Source: JBBROS01 sp038229135
GTDB taxonomy: Bacteria; Pseudomonadota; Alphaproteobacteria; Acetobacterales; Acetobacteraceae
Assembly: GCA_038229135.1 (NCBI GenBank)
Contig: JBBROS010000008.1
Location: 37,690 to 101,689, forward strand
Length of the DNA stretch: 64,000 nucleotides
Direction: 5' to 3'
In this document: positions 35,639-43,908 of the stretch, piece by piece
Numbering within the stretch: the stretch's first letter is position 1
How the letters are laid out: every line of letters begins with the position of its first letter
Made by a program: the position numbers and the translations under genes
The notes under the pieces: generated by a model
Told to the model about the DNA's origin: nothing
Seen by the model: the letters and a program-made list of their open reading frames with translations, nothing else
The model's database searches: none

Positions 35639-36988
35639 CTACGACCGGTAGTAGCGCCGTGCCCGGCGCTCGGCTTCCTTGGCCGCATCCTCCGGCGTGC
35701 TCGAACCCGTGGCCGCAGCACCAACCATGTCCACCATCACATAGTCCGCCATCACGGCGCCGGACTGCTCGGTGATCGCGCCCGGATAGGCGTAGTGCAG
35801 CCCCTTCTGCATCGTCTCCTTGTAGAGCACGATCTTCGGGTCGCTCGTCCACACGTTGCTTTCCTCATAGGCGCGCAGCGGCTGCCCCCAGTAGCCGAAG
35901 CTGCCGGTCAGCCACTTGTCGTATTGCGGCGCCTCCATCATGAACGTGAGATACGCCTTCGCCGCGTTCGGAAACTTCGTGTGCTTGAATGCCATCGCGT
36001 TGATGGCCAATGCACCCTCCGTCACCCGCCCGACCGGGCCTATTGGCATGTGCGCATGGTTCAGGTCCCGCCCGATGGCCGCAATCGCCGCGTCCGTGCT
36101 GTTCTTGGCTGCATAGTATAGCGAAACGCCATTCTGGGTCATCGAGATCTCACCCGCCAGAAGGGCCTTGTTGTTACCCGTGTCGTTCCAGGCATTCGTG
36201 CCCGGGATGAAAGTCTTATACAGCTCGCGCACATATTTCAGCGCCTCGACCGTCTCCTTCGAGTTGATCGTGACCTTCCCGGCCTCGTCCGTCATCTTGC
36301 CGCCATGCGTCCACACCACCCAATGGCAGAACGCGTTGCCGTCGCCCACCGCATGTCCCACGGCGAACCCGGACGGATGGCCGCTCTTCTGCAGCTTGCG
36401 GGAAACGTCCAGGAAGCCGTCGAGGTCGGCCGGCATCTTGTCGTAGCCCACCTCGGCCAGCCAGGACTGCCGATACAGCGCCAGGCCGCCGCTCGCACCC
36501 ATCGGGATCGCGATCCAGGTATTGGTGCCGTTCTTCTTGCCGTACTTCTCGGCCAGCGGATACCAGCCGCCATATTTCTTGCCCAGGTATTCGGCAACGT
36601 CCGTAAGGTCCAGCAGCTTGTCCGCATACAGATGCGGGTCGTCCGTCCAGCCCACCACCACGTCCGGCCCGGCCCCGGTGTTCGCCGTCACGGCCGTCTG
36701 CGGCCGCAGGTCTTCCCAGCCGGAGAAGTCGATGCGCACCGGCACGCCGGTGGCGTCGCTGAATGCCTTCGTATTCTCGCGGAAGATCACCTCGTCGGGC
36801 TCCACGAACTTCGCCGGGCGCAGCACCCGAAGCGTGGCCCCCTTCTCGAGCGGCAGGCTCGGCGCTGTGGCCGCCCCCTCCGGGATGGCCGCCCGGGCCC
36901 GCCCGGCCAGCACGCCCGACCCGAGCACGCCTGCCCCGATCATTCCGGCCGCACCCAATCCCAGCTGGCGACGCTTAAGCTCATCCAT
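35639..36988 (-). CDS. sugar-type ABC transporter substrate-binding protein, family 1
   Basis: A 449-residue periplasmic binding protein with a Tat-like signal (KRRQLGLGAAGMIGAG, cleaved near residue 34, ARA-AIP). Mature landmarks are ENTKAFSDATGVPVRIDFSGW, AGPDVVVGW, and SFGYWGQPLRAYEES. It is of the carbohydrate/glycerol-3-phosphate class. A UgpC-type ATPase gene lies 30 bases upstream on the same strand and is probably transcribed first. Permease genes, normally found between such genes, are absent here. Confidence 0.9.
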   Translation of the reverse strand: MDELKRRQLGLGAAGMIGAGVLGSGVLAGRARAAIPEGAATAPSLPLEKGATLRVLRPAKFVEPDEVIFRENTKAFSDATGVPVRIDFSGWEDLRPQTAVTANTGAGPDVVVGWTDDPHLYADKLLDLTDVAEYLGKKYGGWYPLAEKYGKKNGTNTWIAIPMGASGGLALYRQSWLAEVGYDKMPADLDGFLDVSRKLQKSGHPSGFAVGHAVGDGNAFCHWVVWTHGGKMTDEAGKVTINSKETVEALKYVRELYKTFIPGTNAWNDTGNNKALLAGEISMTQNGVSLYYAAKNSTDAAIAAIGRDLNHAHMPIGPVGRVTEGALAINAMAFKHTKFPNAAKAYLTFMMEAPQYDKWLTGSFGYWGQPLRAYEESNVWTSDPKIVLYKETMQKGLHYAYPGAITEQSGAVMADYVMVDMVGAAATGSSTPEDAAKEAERRARRYYRS

Positions 36989-37018
36989 GCTCGTTGCTCC
37001 CTTGGTTTATCGTTGTCG

Positions 37019-38110
37019 TCACGCCACCAGCCGCACGCCCTCGTCCTCGAGGCGCATGCCCGTCTCCACGTCGAACAGGTGAACCAGCGCCGGATCCGTC
37101 GTCACCGAGATCGGCTGCCCCGGCGCCACCACCACGCGCTCCCGGAACGCACCCATCACGGCCAGGTCGCCCAACCGCCCATGCACCTGCGTCTCCGACC
37201 CGGTCGGCTCCACCACCTGCACGGTCAGCGGCACACCCTCCACCCCGGCCGCCCCGGCCAGCTGCAGGTGCTCCGGCCGCACGCCATACACCGCGGCCCG
37301 GTTCCGATGCTGCGCCGCCGCCGCCGGCAGCGGCCACATGCTGCCGCCCTCCGCCCGGAACCCGCCCGCCTCGATGCGCCCCGGCAGGAAGTTCATCGCC
37401 GGGCTGCCGATGAACCCGGCCACGAAACGGTTGGCCGGGCGGTCATACAGCTCGAGCGGGCTACCCACCTGCTCCACGCGCCCGTGGTTCATCACCACGA
37501 TCTTGTCGGCCATCGTCATGGCCTCGATCTGGTCGTGCGTCACATAGATCGTGGTGGTCCGCAGCCGCTGGTGCAGGTCCTTCAGCTCGGCCCGGGTCTG
37601 CACCCGAAGCTTCGCGTCGAGGTTGCTCAGCGGCTCGTCGAACAGGAACACCTGCGGGTCCCGAACGATCGCGCGGCCCATCGCCACCCGCTGCCGCTGC
37701 CCGCCGCTCAGCTGCCGCGGATATCGATCCAGCAGGCCCGCCAGCCCCAGGATCCCGGCCGCCCGGTTCACCCGCTCGTCCATCGCCGCTTGCGGCGCGC
37801 GCGCCAGCTTGAGCGAGAAGGCCATGTTGTCGCGCACCGTCATGTGCGGATAGAGCGCGTAGTTCTGGAACACCATCGCAATGTCCCGCTGCTTCGGCGG
37901 CACCTTGTTGACCACGCGGGTCCCGATCGCGATCTCCCCGCCATCGATCTCCTCGAGCCCGGCGAGCATCCGCAGCAGCGTGCTCTTGCCACAGCCCGAC
38001 GGCCCCACCAGCACGGTGAACTCGCCATCCGCAATCTCGATGCTCACGCCGTGCAGGATCGGCGTCGTGCCGAACGCCTTGCGAACCTGCCGGATCGATA
38101 CACTTGCCAT
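37019..38110 (-). CDS. ABC transporter ATP-binding protein (UgpC/MsmK type)
   Basis: A 363-residue sugar-importer ATPase. Walker A GPSGCGKST is at residues 36-44, FQNYALYPHMTV holds the Q-loop, LSGGQRQRVAMGRA the signature, and FLFDEPLSNLDAKLR Walker B and D-loop. A TOBE regulatory domain follows from about 240. The ATG of MASVSIRQV is the usual family start; the frame is open upstream. UgpC-type ATPases can be shared among several sugar transporters, which would explain the lack of adjacent permeases. Confidence 0.94.
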   Translation of the reverse strand: MASVSIRQVRKAFGTTPILHGVSIEIADGEFTVLVGPSGCGKSTLLRMLAGLEEIDGGEIAIGTRVVNKVPPKQRDIAMVFQNYALYPHMTVRDNMAFSLKLARAPQAAMDERVNRAAGILGLAGLLDRYPRQLSGGQRQRVAMGRAIVRDPQVFLFDEPLSNLDAKLRVQTRAELKDLHQRLRTTTIYVTHDQIEAMTMADKIVVMNHGRVEQVGSPLELYDRPANRFVAGFIGSPAMNFLPGRIEAGGFRAEGGSMWPLPAAAAQHRNRAAVYGVRPEHLQLAGAAGVEGVPLTVQVVEPTGSETQVHGRLGDLAVMGAFRERVVVAPGQPISVTTDPALVHLFDVETGMRLEDEGVRLVA

Positions 38111-38315
38111 CGCGCCCCACGCCCCATCCCACGGCCCTTTGTCGGCCTTGGGGTGGACCATAGGCGGGGCCGCGCGCCGTTGGCTAGGGCCACATGCCGG
38201 GCCGCTCGCAATGGCGACAGGCCATGCCCGCCGCTCGACATCGCCGACCCGATCACGGCATTCTTCCCGCAAAGAACGCCCCCGGGCGGAACGGAACCGG
38301 GGGGATAGGCTTTAA

Positions 38316-38741
38316 ATGCCCGCTCACCCGAGTGCTCGCATCATCTCGTTTAGGAACAACGTGTCCCAGCCCGACTTTCCTGAGCCGTCCGGCCTGTCGG
38401 TCCTCATCGTGGATGACGACACGCTCGTCCGCGAAACGACGGCGTGGATGCTGATGGACGCCGGGCACGAGGTGTACCAGGCGTCCGACGGCCTGGCGGC
38501 GCTCGAGTTCCTGCAGGTGCACGGCCCCGTCGATCTCCTGATCAGCGACATCAACATGCCTCGCATGGATGGGCTGACCCTGGTGCAGCAGACCCACGCC
38601 CGTTGGCCCAGCCTGCCCGTTCTCCTCGTCAGCGGCCGCCCCCAGCCGCCCGGCAGCCTTCCTCACATGGCCAAGCCGTTCAACTGGAGCACGCTGATGA
38701 ACGCCGTCGCCCGCGCCGTGCCCCGCAACAAGGCAGTTTGA
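38316..38741 (+). CDS. single-domain response regulator
   Basis: A 141-residue protein consisting of a receiver domain alone. The acidic pair DDD in VLIVDDDTLV, the phospho-acceptor Asp in LLISDINMPRMDG and the Lys in MAKPF are all present, so it should be phosphorylatable. There is no DNA-binding or enzyme output, as in CheY/Spo0F-like regulators. No histidine kinase gene is near. A GTG at 38361 preceded by AGGA would give a protein 15 residues shorter and is an equally good start. Confidence 0.88.
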   Translation: MPAHPSARIISFRNNVSQPDFPEPSGLSVLIVDDDTLVRETTAWMLMDAGHEVYQASDGLAALEFLQVHGPVDLLISDINMPRMDGLTLVQQTHARWPSLPVLLVSGRPQPPGSLPHMAKPFNWSTLMNAVARAVPRNKAV

Positions 38742-38791
38742 ATCCGGACCGGCCGCGCCCACATTCGGCGCACGCAAGACGGAGACGCCCC

Positions 38792-39352
38792 ATGAGCCCC
38801 ACCCCACAACTCGAGCAGGCCACCTTGGGCGGCGGCTGCTTCTGGTGCCTCGAGCCCGTGTTCCTGGCGCTGCGCGGCGTCCACGCCTCCGTCTCCGGCT
38901 ATGCCGGCGGAACCGTGGCGAACCCTACCTACGAACAGGTCTGCGCCAAGCGCACCGGCCACGCCGAGGTCGTCCAACTAAGCTTCGACCCGGCGCAGAT
39001 CGGCTTTGCGGACATCCTGCGCGTGTTCTTCACCCTGCACGACCCGACCACGCCCAACCAGCAGGGCGCCGACGTGGGCCCGCAATATCGCAGCATCGTC
39101 CTCACCCACTCCCCCGAGCAGGAGCGCGTGGCCCGCGAAATCCGGGCCGAGATCGACGCAACCGGGGTATGGGGCCGCCCGATCGTGACCGAGATCGAGC
39201 CGCTCACCCAGTTCTGGCGCGCCGAGGAGGAGCATCAGGACTACTTCGCGCGGAACCCGTGGTCCGGCTACTGCCGCGCCGTGATCACGCCGAAGGTTGC
39301 CAAGCTTCGGAAGATGTTCAGCGATCGGCTGAAGGACAAGGCCGCCGCTTGA
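38792..39352 (+). CDS. msrA: peptide methionine sulfoxide reductase MsrA
   Basis: A 186-residue MsrA that reduces methionine-S-sulfoxide. The catalytic GCFWC motif is at residues 15-19, with Cys16 as nucleophile, and GYAGG, VGPQYRSIV and AEEEHQDYFARNP complete the family pattern. The ATG follows the response regulator by about 50 bases and may share its promoter. A class II aldolase gene follows within a few bases. Confidence 0.95.
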   Translation: MSPTPQLEQATLGGGCFWCLEPVFLALRGVHASVSGYAGGTVANPTYEQVCAKRTGHAEVVQLSFDPAQIGFADILRVFFTLHDPTTPNQQGADVGPQYRSIVLTHSPEQERVAREIRAEIDATGVWGRPIVTEIEPLTQFWRAEEEHQDYFARNPWSGYCRAVITPKVAKLRKMFSDRLKDKAAA

Positions 39353-39354
39353 CC

Positions 39355-40011
39355 ATGCCGCTCCGGCCGGGCCGGGGGACGCTCGTTGCGGCGTATCGCC
39401 GCCTGGGCGCGGCCGGCCTGATCGCTGGCAGCAGCGGCAACATCAGCCTGCGCATCGCGGACGGCATGCTCCTCTCGCCGAGCGGCACCTCGCCCGAAAC
39501 CATCGACGAGCCCGGCATCGTCGCCATGCCGCTCGATGAGCCTGCCCCGCGCGCGAGCAGCGAATGGCAGCTCCACGGCCTGCTCTACGAGGCCCGGCCG
39601 GACCTCCACGCCATCGTCCACACCCACGCCGAGGCCTGCACGGCACTCGCCTGCCTGGCCGAGCCGCTGCCGCCGTTCCACTACAACGTGCTCGCCTTCG
39701 GCCCCGGTGCCGTGACCTGCGTGCCCTACACCACCTTCGGCACGCCCGAGCTGGCCCACGCCGTGGCGCACGCCATGCAGCACCACACCGCGTGCCTGCT
39801 CGCCAACCACGGCATGATCACCGCCGGCCCCACGCTGGAGGCAGCACTGGAGGGCGCGCTGTCGCTCGAGCGCCTCTGCCGCACCTACCTTCTGGCCCGC
39901 GCTGCCGGCGCCGTGCGGCTCCTGACGGAGGACGAGCAGGACGCCGCCATCGAGCGGCTGATCGACTACTCTTCGCCGCTCCCCGTGCGGGAAGAGCCAG
40001 GGGAGGCGTAG
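39355..40011 (+). CDS. class II aldolase, L-fuculose-phosphate aldolase-like
   Basis: A 218-residue Zn-dependent class II aldolase. It has the substrate phosphate loop GSSGNIS (residues 25-31) and SPSGTSP, the catalytic Glu70 in SSEWQLHG, and metal ligands His89 and His91 in VHTH and His152 in NHGM. Unlike the homolog at 1.2 kb it keeps the Glu, so real aldolase activity is likely. Fuculose-1-P, ribulose-P or a related sugar phosphate is the probable substrate. A TTG two codons upstream overlaps the msrA stop and is an alternative start. Confidence 0.88.
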   Translation: MPLRPGRGTLVAAYRRLGAAGLIAGSSGNISLRIADGMLLSPSGTSPETIDEPGIVAMPLDEPAPRASSEWQLHGLLYEARPDLHAIVHTHAEACTALACLAEPLPPFHYNVLAFGPGAVTCVPYTTFGTPELAHAVAHAMQHHTACLLANHGMITAGPTLEAALEGALSLERLCRTYLLARAAGAVRLLTEDEQDAAIERLIDYSSPLPVREEPGEA

Positions 40012-40018
40012 CCGCTTG

Positions 40019-40792
40019 CTAACCCGGCCATCCTGAACGGTCCGCCGCGAGCACCGCACGCCCCAGCATCGCCGCGTTGGCCGGCACCACCGCGTTGCCC
40101 AACGCCTGCACGCGGGCCCGCCTCAGCCGCTCCGCCGTCAGCCGCTCCAGCCGGGTGGAAAACCCATCAGCCACTCGACGAACTCCGGGCTCAGCCGCCC
40201 ACCCACCGCGTCGTTCAACGGGCAGGCCCGCCGCCGCCCCCGCTGCGCCACGCTCCCCATCCGCCAGTCGCGCGCGCGGGGTGTCGGCCAGCGCGTGGGC
40301 CACCACCCACACCCGCTGGCGCAGGTGGGGCGCGCCGGCATGGGCAGCACCCACCAGGAGCGGCCACACGGCGTAGCCGAGCGCCTCCAGCTCCGCACAG
40401 ACCCGGTCCGCGCCCCGGACTCGCAGGCCAGGAACGTTCTCAACCACCACCCAACGCGGTCCGCACTCGGCGACCAGGCGGACCATGTGGCCCCACAGCC
40501 CCGAGCGCGCACCCTCGAGCCCGGCCCCACGCCCGGCAACGCTGACGTCCTGGCACGGGAACCCGCCGCAGAGCAGGTCCGCCCCAAGCCCTTCCGACAA
40601 CACCCCGTCATGCCGCAGCCGTGCCGCCCCGAGGGTCCGCACATCGTCATACACCGGCACACCAGGCCAGTGCCGCCGCAACACGCGCTGGCAATGCGCA
40701 TCCTGCTCGCAAAACGCGACGGTCCGCATCCCGGCCCAATGCAGCCCGAGGCTGAAACCGCCGATGCCGGAGAAGAGGTCAAGGACGCGCAT
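40019..40792 (-). CDS. orphan DNA (cytosine-5) methyltransferase
   Basis: A 257-residue C5-cytosine methyltransferase. Motif I DLFSGIGGFSLGL is at residues 5-17, the catalytic PCQ at 79-81 (Cys80), ENV at 118-120, QRVWVVA at 159-165 and a final motif X ALGNAVVP. The target recognition region between motifs VIII and X is only some 65 residues, so the protein is short, as in phage-type enzymes. No restriction endonuclease or vsr gene adjoins it. Just upstream lies a small AT-rich patch (40800-40826) unlike the flanking GC-rich DNA, which may hold its promoter. Its substrate sequence cannot be read. Confidence 0.9.
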   Translation of the reverse strand: MRVLDLFSGIGGFSLGLHWAGMRTVAFCEQDAHCQRVLRRHWPGVPVYDDVRTLGAARLRHDGVLSEGLGADLLCGGFPCQDVSVAGRGAGLEGARSGLWGHMVRLVAECGPRWVVVENVPGLRVRGADRVCAELEALGYAVWPLLVGAAHAGAPHLRQRVWVVAHALADTPRARLADGERGAAGAAAGLPVERRGGWAAEPGVRRVADGFSTRLERLTAERLRRARVQALGNAVVPANAAMLGRAVLAADRSGWPG

Positions 40793-40822
40793 GGGGTGCC
40801 ATACGCGTAGAGGTATATTTTC

Positions 40823-42004
40823 TTAGATCGCCCTGTCAACGGGAGCCGCCACCCCGGCCGGCCGCAGAACCAGCAGCGCCACCGTGGACAGCACCCCGAG
40901 CGCCGAGGACAGTGCCAGCACGAGCAGCCCAAACCGGTCGAGCAGCAGCCCGAACAGCAGGGGGGCCGCCGCCTGCGCCACCCGCGCCGGGGCCGACAGC
41001 AGGCCAGTCCGGAGCCCATACCCGGCCGGACCGAACAACGCGAGCGGCAGGGTGCCCTTGGCGATGGTCAGCAAACCGTTGCCCGCACCGTGCAGCAGGG
41101 TGAACACCGGGGCGGCTGCCCCGCCCGCCATGGCCAGGGCGAGCGCGCCGATCGGGTGCAGCAGCGTGGCGACCCGCGCGGACAGCAGCGGATGCGTCCT
41201 CCGCATCAGCCCGAACTCCAGCAGCCGCGCCGCCACCTGCGCCGGCCCAAGCAGCGCCGCGGCGGCCACCGCGCCGGCCGCGCTTGCACCCGCCGCCTCC
41301 AGCACGCGCGGCAGATGGGCCGCCATGCCGGTGCTCACCACCCACGTGGCGGCGAACACATAGGCCAGCAGGGCCGTGGCAAGGCGGGGCGCGGGCCCCT
41401 CCGGCGCTGACGGCCCGCCCATCCGCGCCGGGGGCGGGGCGGCTGGCACCAGCAGCCGGTTGAGCGGCAGCCCCACAACCAGGTGCAGCCCGGCCCACGC
41501 GGCGCAGGCACCCCGCCACCCTACCGCCTCCGTCAGGAGCGCCGTCAACGGCCACCCGACCGTACTCGCGAACCCGGCAATCAGCGTGATCCCCGTGATC
41601 GCCCCCCGCGCCTCCCGCCCATACAGCCCGGCGAGCGTCGCGAATGCGCTGTCATACAGCCCGAGCGCCATGCCCGCGCCCAGCACCAGCCAGCCCACCC
41701 CCAGCAGCACCGGCCCCTGCGCCGCCGCCAACAGCAGCAGCCCGGCCGCGAACACCAGGTTGGACAGGCACAGCACCCCGCGCCCGCCCCGCAAGTCGAT
41801 CCGGCGCCCCACCCAGGGGCCAAGCGCCGCAGAAAGCAGCAGCGCCGCGGAAAACGCACCGAACACCATGGTCCCGGACACGCCCAGCTCCCGCGCGACC
41901 GGGTCTGCGATGATCGCGACCAGGTAGTAGCTGCTTGCCCAGGCCAACGTCTGCGATGTGCCGAGCGCCAGCACGACCGGCCAGGTGCGCGAAGGCCCGC
42001 TCAC
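40823..42004 (-). CDS. MFS transporter, last gene of the arsenic operon
   Basis: A 393-residue major facilitator with about 12 membrane segments. It has WVGRRIDLRGGRGVL as the loop 2-3 motif and LVLGAGMALGLYDSAFATLAGLYGREARGAITG in the N-terminal half. The start is GTG, overlapping the arsH stop by four bases (GTGA), so it is translationally coupled to the arsenic genes. No arsB or acr3 gene is present. MFS proteins such as ArsK and ArsJ export trivalent arsenicals or arseno-sugars, so an efflux role is the best guess. The frame is open upstream inside arsH. Confidence 0.87.
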   Translation of the reverse strand: MSGPSRTWPVVLALGTSQTLAWASSYYLVAIIADPVARELGVSGTMVFGAFSAALLLSAALGPWVGRRIDLRGGRGVLCLSNLVFAAGLLLLAAAQGPVLLGVGWLVLGAGMALGLYDSAFATLAGLYGREARGAITGITLIAGFASTVGWPLTALLTEAVGWRGACAAWAGLHLVVGLPLNRLLVPAAPPPARMGGPSAPEGPAPRLATALLAYVFAATWVVSTGMAAHLPRVLEAAGASAAGAVAAAALLGPAQVAARLLEFGLMRRTHPLLSARVATLLHPIGALALAMAGGAAAPVFTLLHGAGNGLLTIAKGTLPLALFGPAGYGLRTGLLSAPARVAQAAAPLLFGLLLDRFGLLVLALSSALGVLSTVALLVLRPAGVAAPVDRAI

Positions 42005-42792
42005 CCCGTGCGCGCCCCCCTCTGCGCCTCGGCGATGCTCCGCGCCGCCACTGCCTCGCGCCCCGTCCGCTCCAGCCGCTCGCTGTAGCGGTCCACCAGC
42101 ACGTCGGCGTTGTCGCGCACCAACCAGGTGAACCGCACCAGCTCCTCGCACACATCCACCAGGCGCTCGTAATGCGGCCCGGCCGGCAACCGCCCTGCCG
42201 CATCGAACAGCTCGAACGCCTTGGGCACGCTCGACTGGTTCGGCAACGTCAGCATCCGCATCCAGCGCCCGAGCAAGCGCATGGCGTTCACCGCGTTGAA
42301 CGACTGGCTACCGCCCGACACCTGCAGCAGCGACAACGTCCGTCCCTGCGTCGGCCGCACGCCGCCCTGGTCCAGAGGCAGCCAGTCGATCTGGCACTTC
42401 ATCACGCCCGTCAGCGTCCCGTGCCGCTCGGGGCTGCTCCACACCTGGCCTTCGGACCACAGCGACAACGCCCGAAGCTCCTGCACTTTGGGGTGCGACG
42501 GCTCCGCATCGTCCGGCAGCGGCAGGCCGGACGGGTCGAACCGCCGCGTCTCGCAGCCCATCGCCACCAGGATGCGCTCGGCCTCGTCGGCCAGCAGGCG
42601 CGAGTAGGAGCGCGCGCGCAGCGAGCCTTGCAGCAGCAGGATGCGCGGCGGGTGGCCGGACACCGGGCCGGTCAGCGCGGCGGGGTTCGGCACGCGGAAC
42701 TGCGCGCGGTCGAGGGCCGGCACCCCATCCATCACCCCGGCATCCATCACCCCGGCATCCATCACCCCGGCATCCATCACCCCGGCATCCAT
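42001..42792 (-). CDS. arsH: arsenical resistance flavoprotein ArsH
   Basis: A 263-residue NADPH-dependent FMN reductase, which in other bacteria oxidises trivalent methyl- or aromatic arsenicals. The FMN phosphate loop is GSLRARSYSRLL (about residues 56-67), followed by ERHGTLTGVMKCQIDWLPL and MRLLGRWMRM. The first 20 residues are four copies of MDAGV, so five in-frame ATG codons (42792 and every 15 bases to 42732) could each start translation, and each later one is preceded by GGGG. The homologous part begins after these repeats. It lies between arsC and the MFS gene. Confidence 0.92.
   Translation of the reverse strand: MDAGVMDAGVMDAGVMDAGVMDGVPALDRAQFRVPNPAALTGPVSGHPPRILLLQGSLRARSYSRLLADEAERILVAMGCETRRFDPSGLPLPDDAEPSHPKVQELRALSLWSEGQVWSSPERHGTLTGVMKCQIDWLPLDQGGVRPTQGRTLSLLQVSGGSQSFNAVNAMRLLGRWMRMLTLPNQSSVPKAFELFDAAGRLPAGPHYERLVDVCEELVRFTWLVRDNADVLVDRYSERLERTGREAVAARSIAEAQRGARTG
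42733..42792 (-). repeat. 15-bp tandem repeat at the arsH start
   Basis: Four perfect copies of ATGGATGCCGGGGTG, read on the minus strand, followed by a partial copy. Each contains a start codon and, for the next copy, a purine-rich GGGG at ribosome-binding distance. The unit is a multiple of three, so changes in copy number alter the N-terminus and the number of start sites but not the frame. Confidence 0.95.
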
Positions 42793-42793
42793 C

Positions 42794-43207
42794 TCAGCCG
42801 GCCCGGGCGGGCGTCACGACCTCCCCGTCCTCCTTCGCGAACCAGGCGGGCAGCGGCGCGTCCAGAAGCTCCAGCACCAGCTCGGACGGCCTGCACAGCC
42901 GCACGCCCTTGGGCGAGACCACGATGGGCCGGTTGAGCAGGATCGGGTGCGCCTCCACCGCGTCGAGCAGCGCGTCATCGGACAGGGCGGGGTCGCCCAG
43001 CCCCAGCGCGTCGAAGGGCGTGCCCTGCTGCCGGAGCACCTGGCGCAGCGCCGTGCCCATGCGGCGCACGAGGTCCCGCAGCTCCGCCCGGGTCGGCGGC
43101 GTCTTCAGGTAGTCGATGACCGCCGGCTCCATCCCGGTCGCACGGATCATCGCCAACGTGTTGCGGGACGTGCCGCAGGCCGGGTTGTGGTAGATCGTCA
43201 CGCTCAC
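42794..43207 (-). CDS. arsC: arsenate reductase, glutaredoxin-dependent ArsC
   Basis: A 137-residue ArsC of the thioredoxin-fold, glutathione/glutaredoxin-coupled type. The catalytic Cys11 is in YHNPACGTSRN, and the Arg-rich segment LLNRPIVVSPKGVRLCRP supplies the anion-binding residues. It reduces arsenate to arsenite. The start is GTG, overlapping the aquaporin stop by four bases; a second in-frame GTG lies two codons on. The arsH ATG comes two bases after its stop. Confidence 0.93.
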   Translation of the reverse strand: MSVTIYHNPACGTSRNTLAMIRATGMEPAVIDYLKTPPTRAELRDLVRRMGTALRQVLRQQGTPFDALGLGDPALSDDALLDAVEAHPILLNRPIVVSPKGVRLCRPSELVLELLDAPLPAWFAKEDGEVVTPARAG

Positions 43208-43908
43208 AGGGTGGCCTCCGCCTTCAGGGGCTGGGACGCAAGCGCAGGCTGCCGCAGCAGCCAGCGCATCAGCAGCAGGGCGCTTACGGCGCCCACGAGC
43301 TGGGCGGTGACGAAGCCCGGCAGGTCCGCGGGCCGGATGCCGGAGAACGTGTCGGTGAGCGAGCGCGCAACCGCGACGGCCGGGTTGGCGAAGGATGTGC
43401 TGGCGGTGAACCAGTAGGCGGCCGTGACATACAGCCCCACCAGCCACGGCACCGCCGCATGCGCGAACCGGATACCAGCCAGGATGGTCGCCACGAGCCC
43501 GAAGGTGGCGACCCATTCCGAGAACCATTGCGGCCCGCCCGTCCGCACGTGCTGCGAGGCGGCCAGGAGCGGCAGCGCGAACATCAGGTGAGCGGCCAGC
43601 GTGCCCACCAGGCCCCCCGCCAGCTGGACCGCGGCATACCGCACCGCGTCGCCCGGCGGCAGGTCCCCCCTGAGCGCCAACACCATGGACACGGCCGGAT
43701 TGAGATGCGCGCCCGAGATGGGGCCGAGCGTGGTGATGAGCACCACCAGCATCGCGCCGGTCGCGATCGTGTTGCCCAGCAGCGCCAGCGCCACGTCCTT
43801 GGTGAGCTGCTCTGCCATGATGCCGGAGCCAACCACCGTCGCCACCAACAGCGCCGTCCCCAGCGCCTCGGCCACCAGGCGCCGGGGCAGGTCGAAGGCG
43901 GCGCTCAA
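43204..43908 (-). CDS. aqpS: aquaglyceroporin of the arsenic operon (AqpS-like)
   Basis: A 234-residue MIP-family channel with six membrane segments and two NPA half-helices, GAHLNPAVSM and TSFANPAVAVAR. In Sinorhizobium meliloti an aquaglyceroporin in the order arsR-aqpS-arsC-arsH lets arsenite made by ArsC leave the cell down its gradient in place of ArsB; the same order is seen here. The likely start is TTG, overlapping the arsR stop by four bases, because no ATG precedes the first membrane segment. Its end overlaps arsC. Confidence 0.9.
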   Translation of the reverse strand: MSAAFDLPRRLVAEALGTALLVATVVGSGIMAEQLTKDVALALLGNTIATGAMLVVLITTLGPISGAHLNPAVSMVLALRGDLPPGDAVRYAAVQLAGGLVGTLAAHLMFALPLLAASQHVRTGGPQWFSEWVATFGLVATILAGIRFAHAAVPWLVGLYVTAAYWFTASTSFANPAVAVARSLTDTFSGIRPADLPGFVTAQLVGAVSALLLMRWLLRQPALASQPLKAEATL

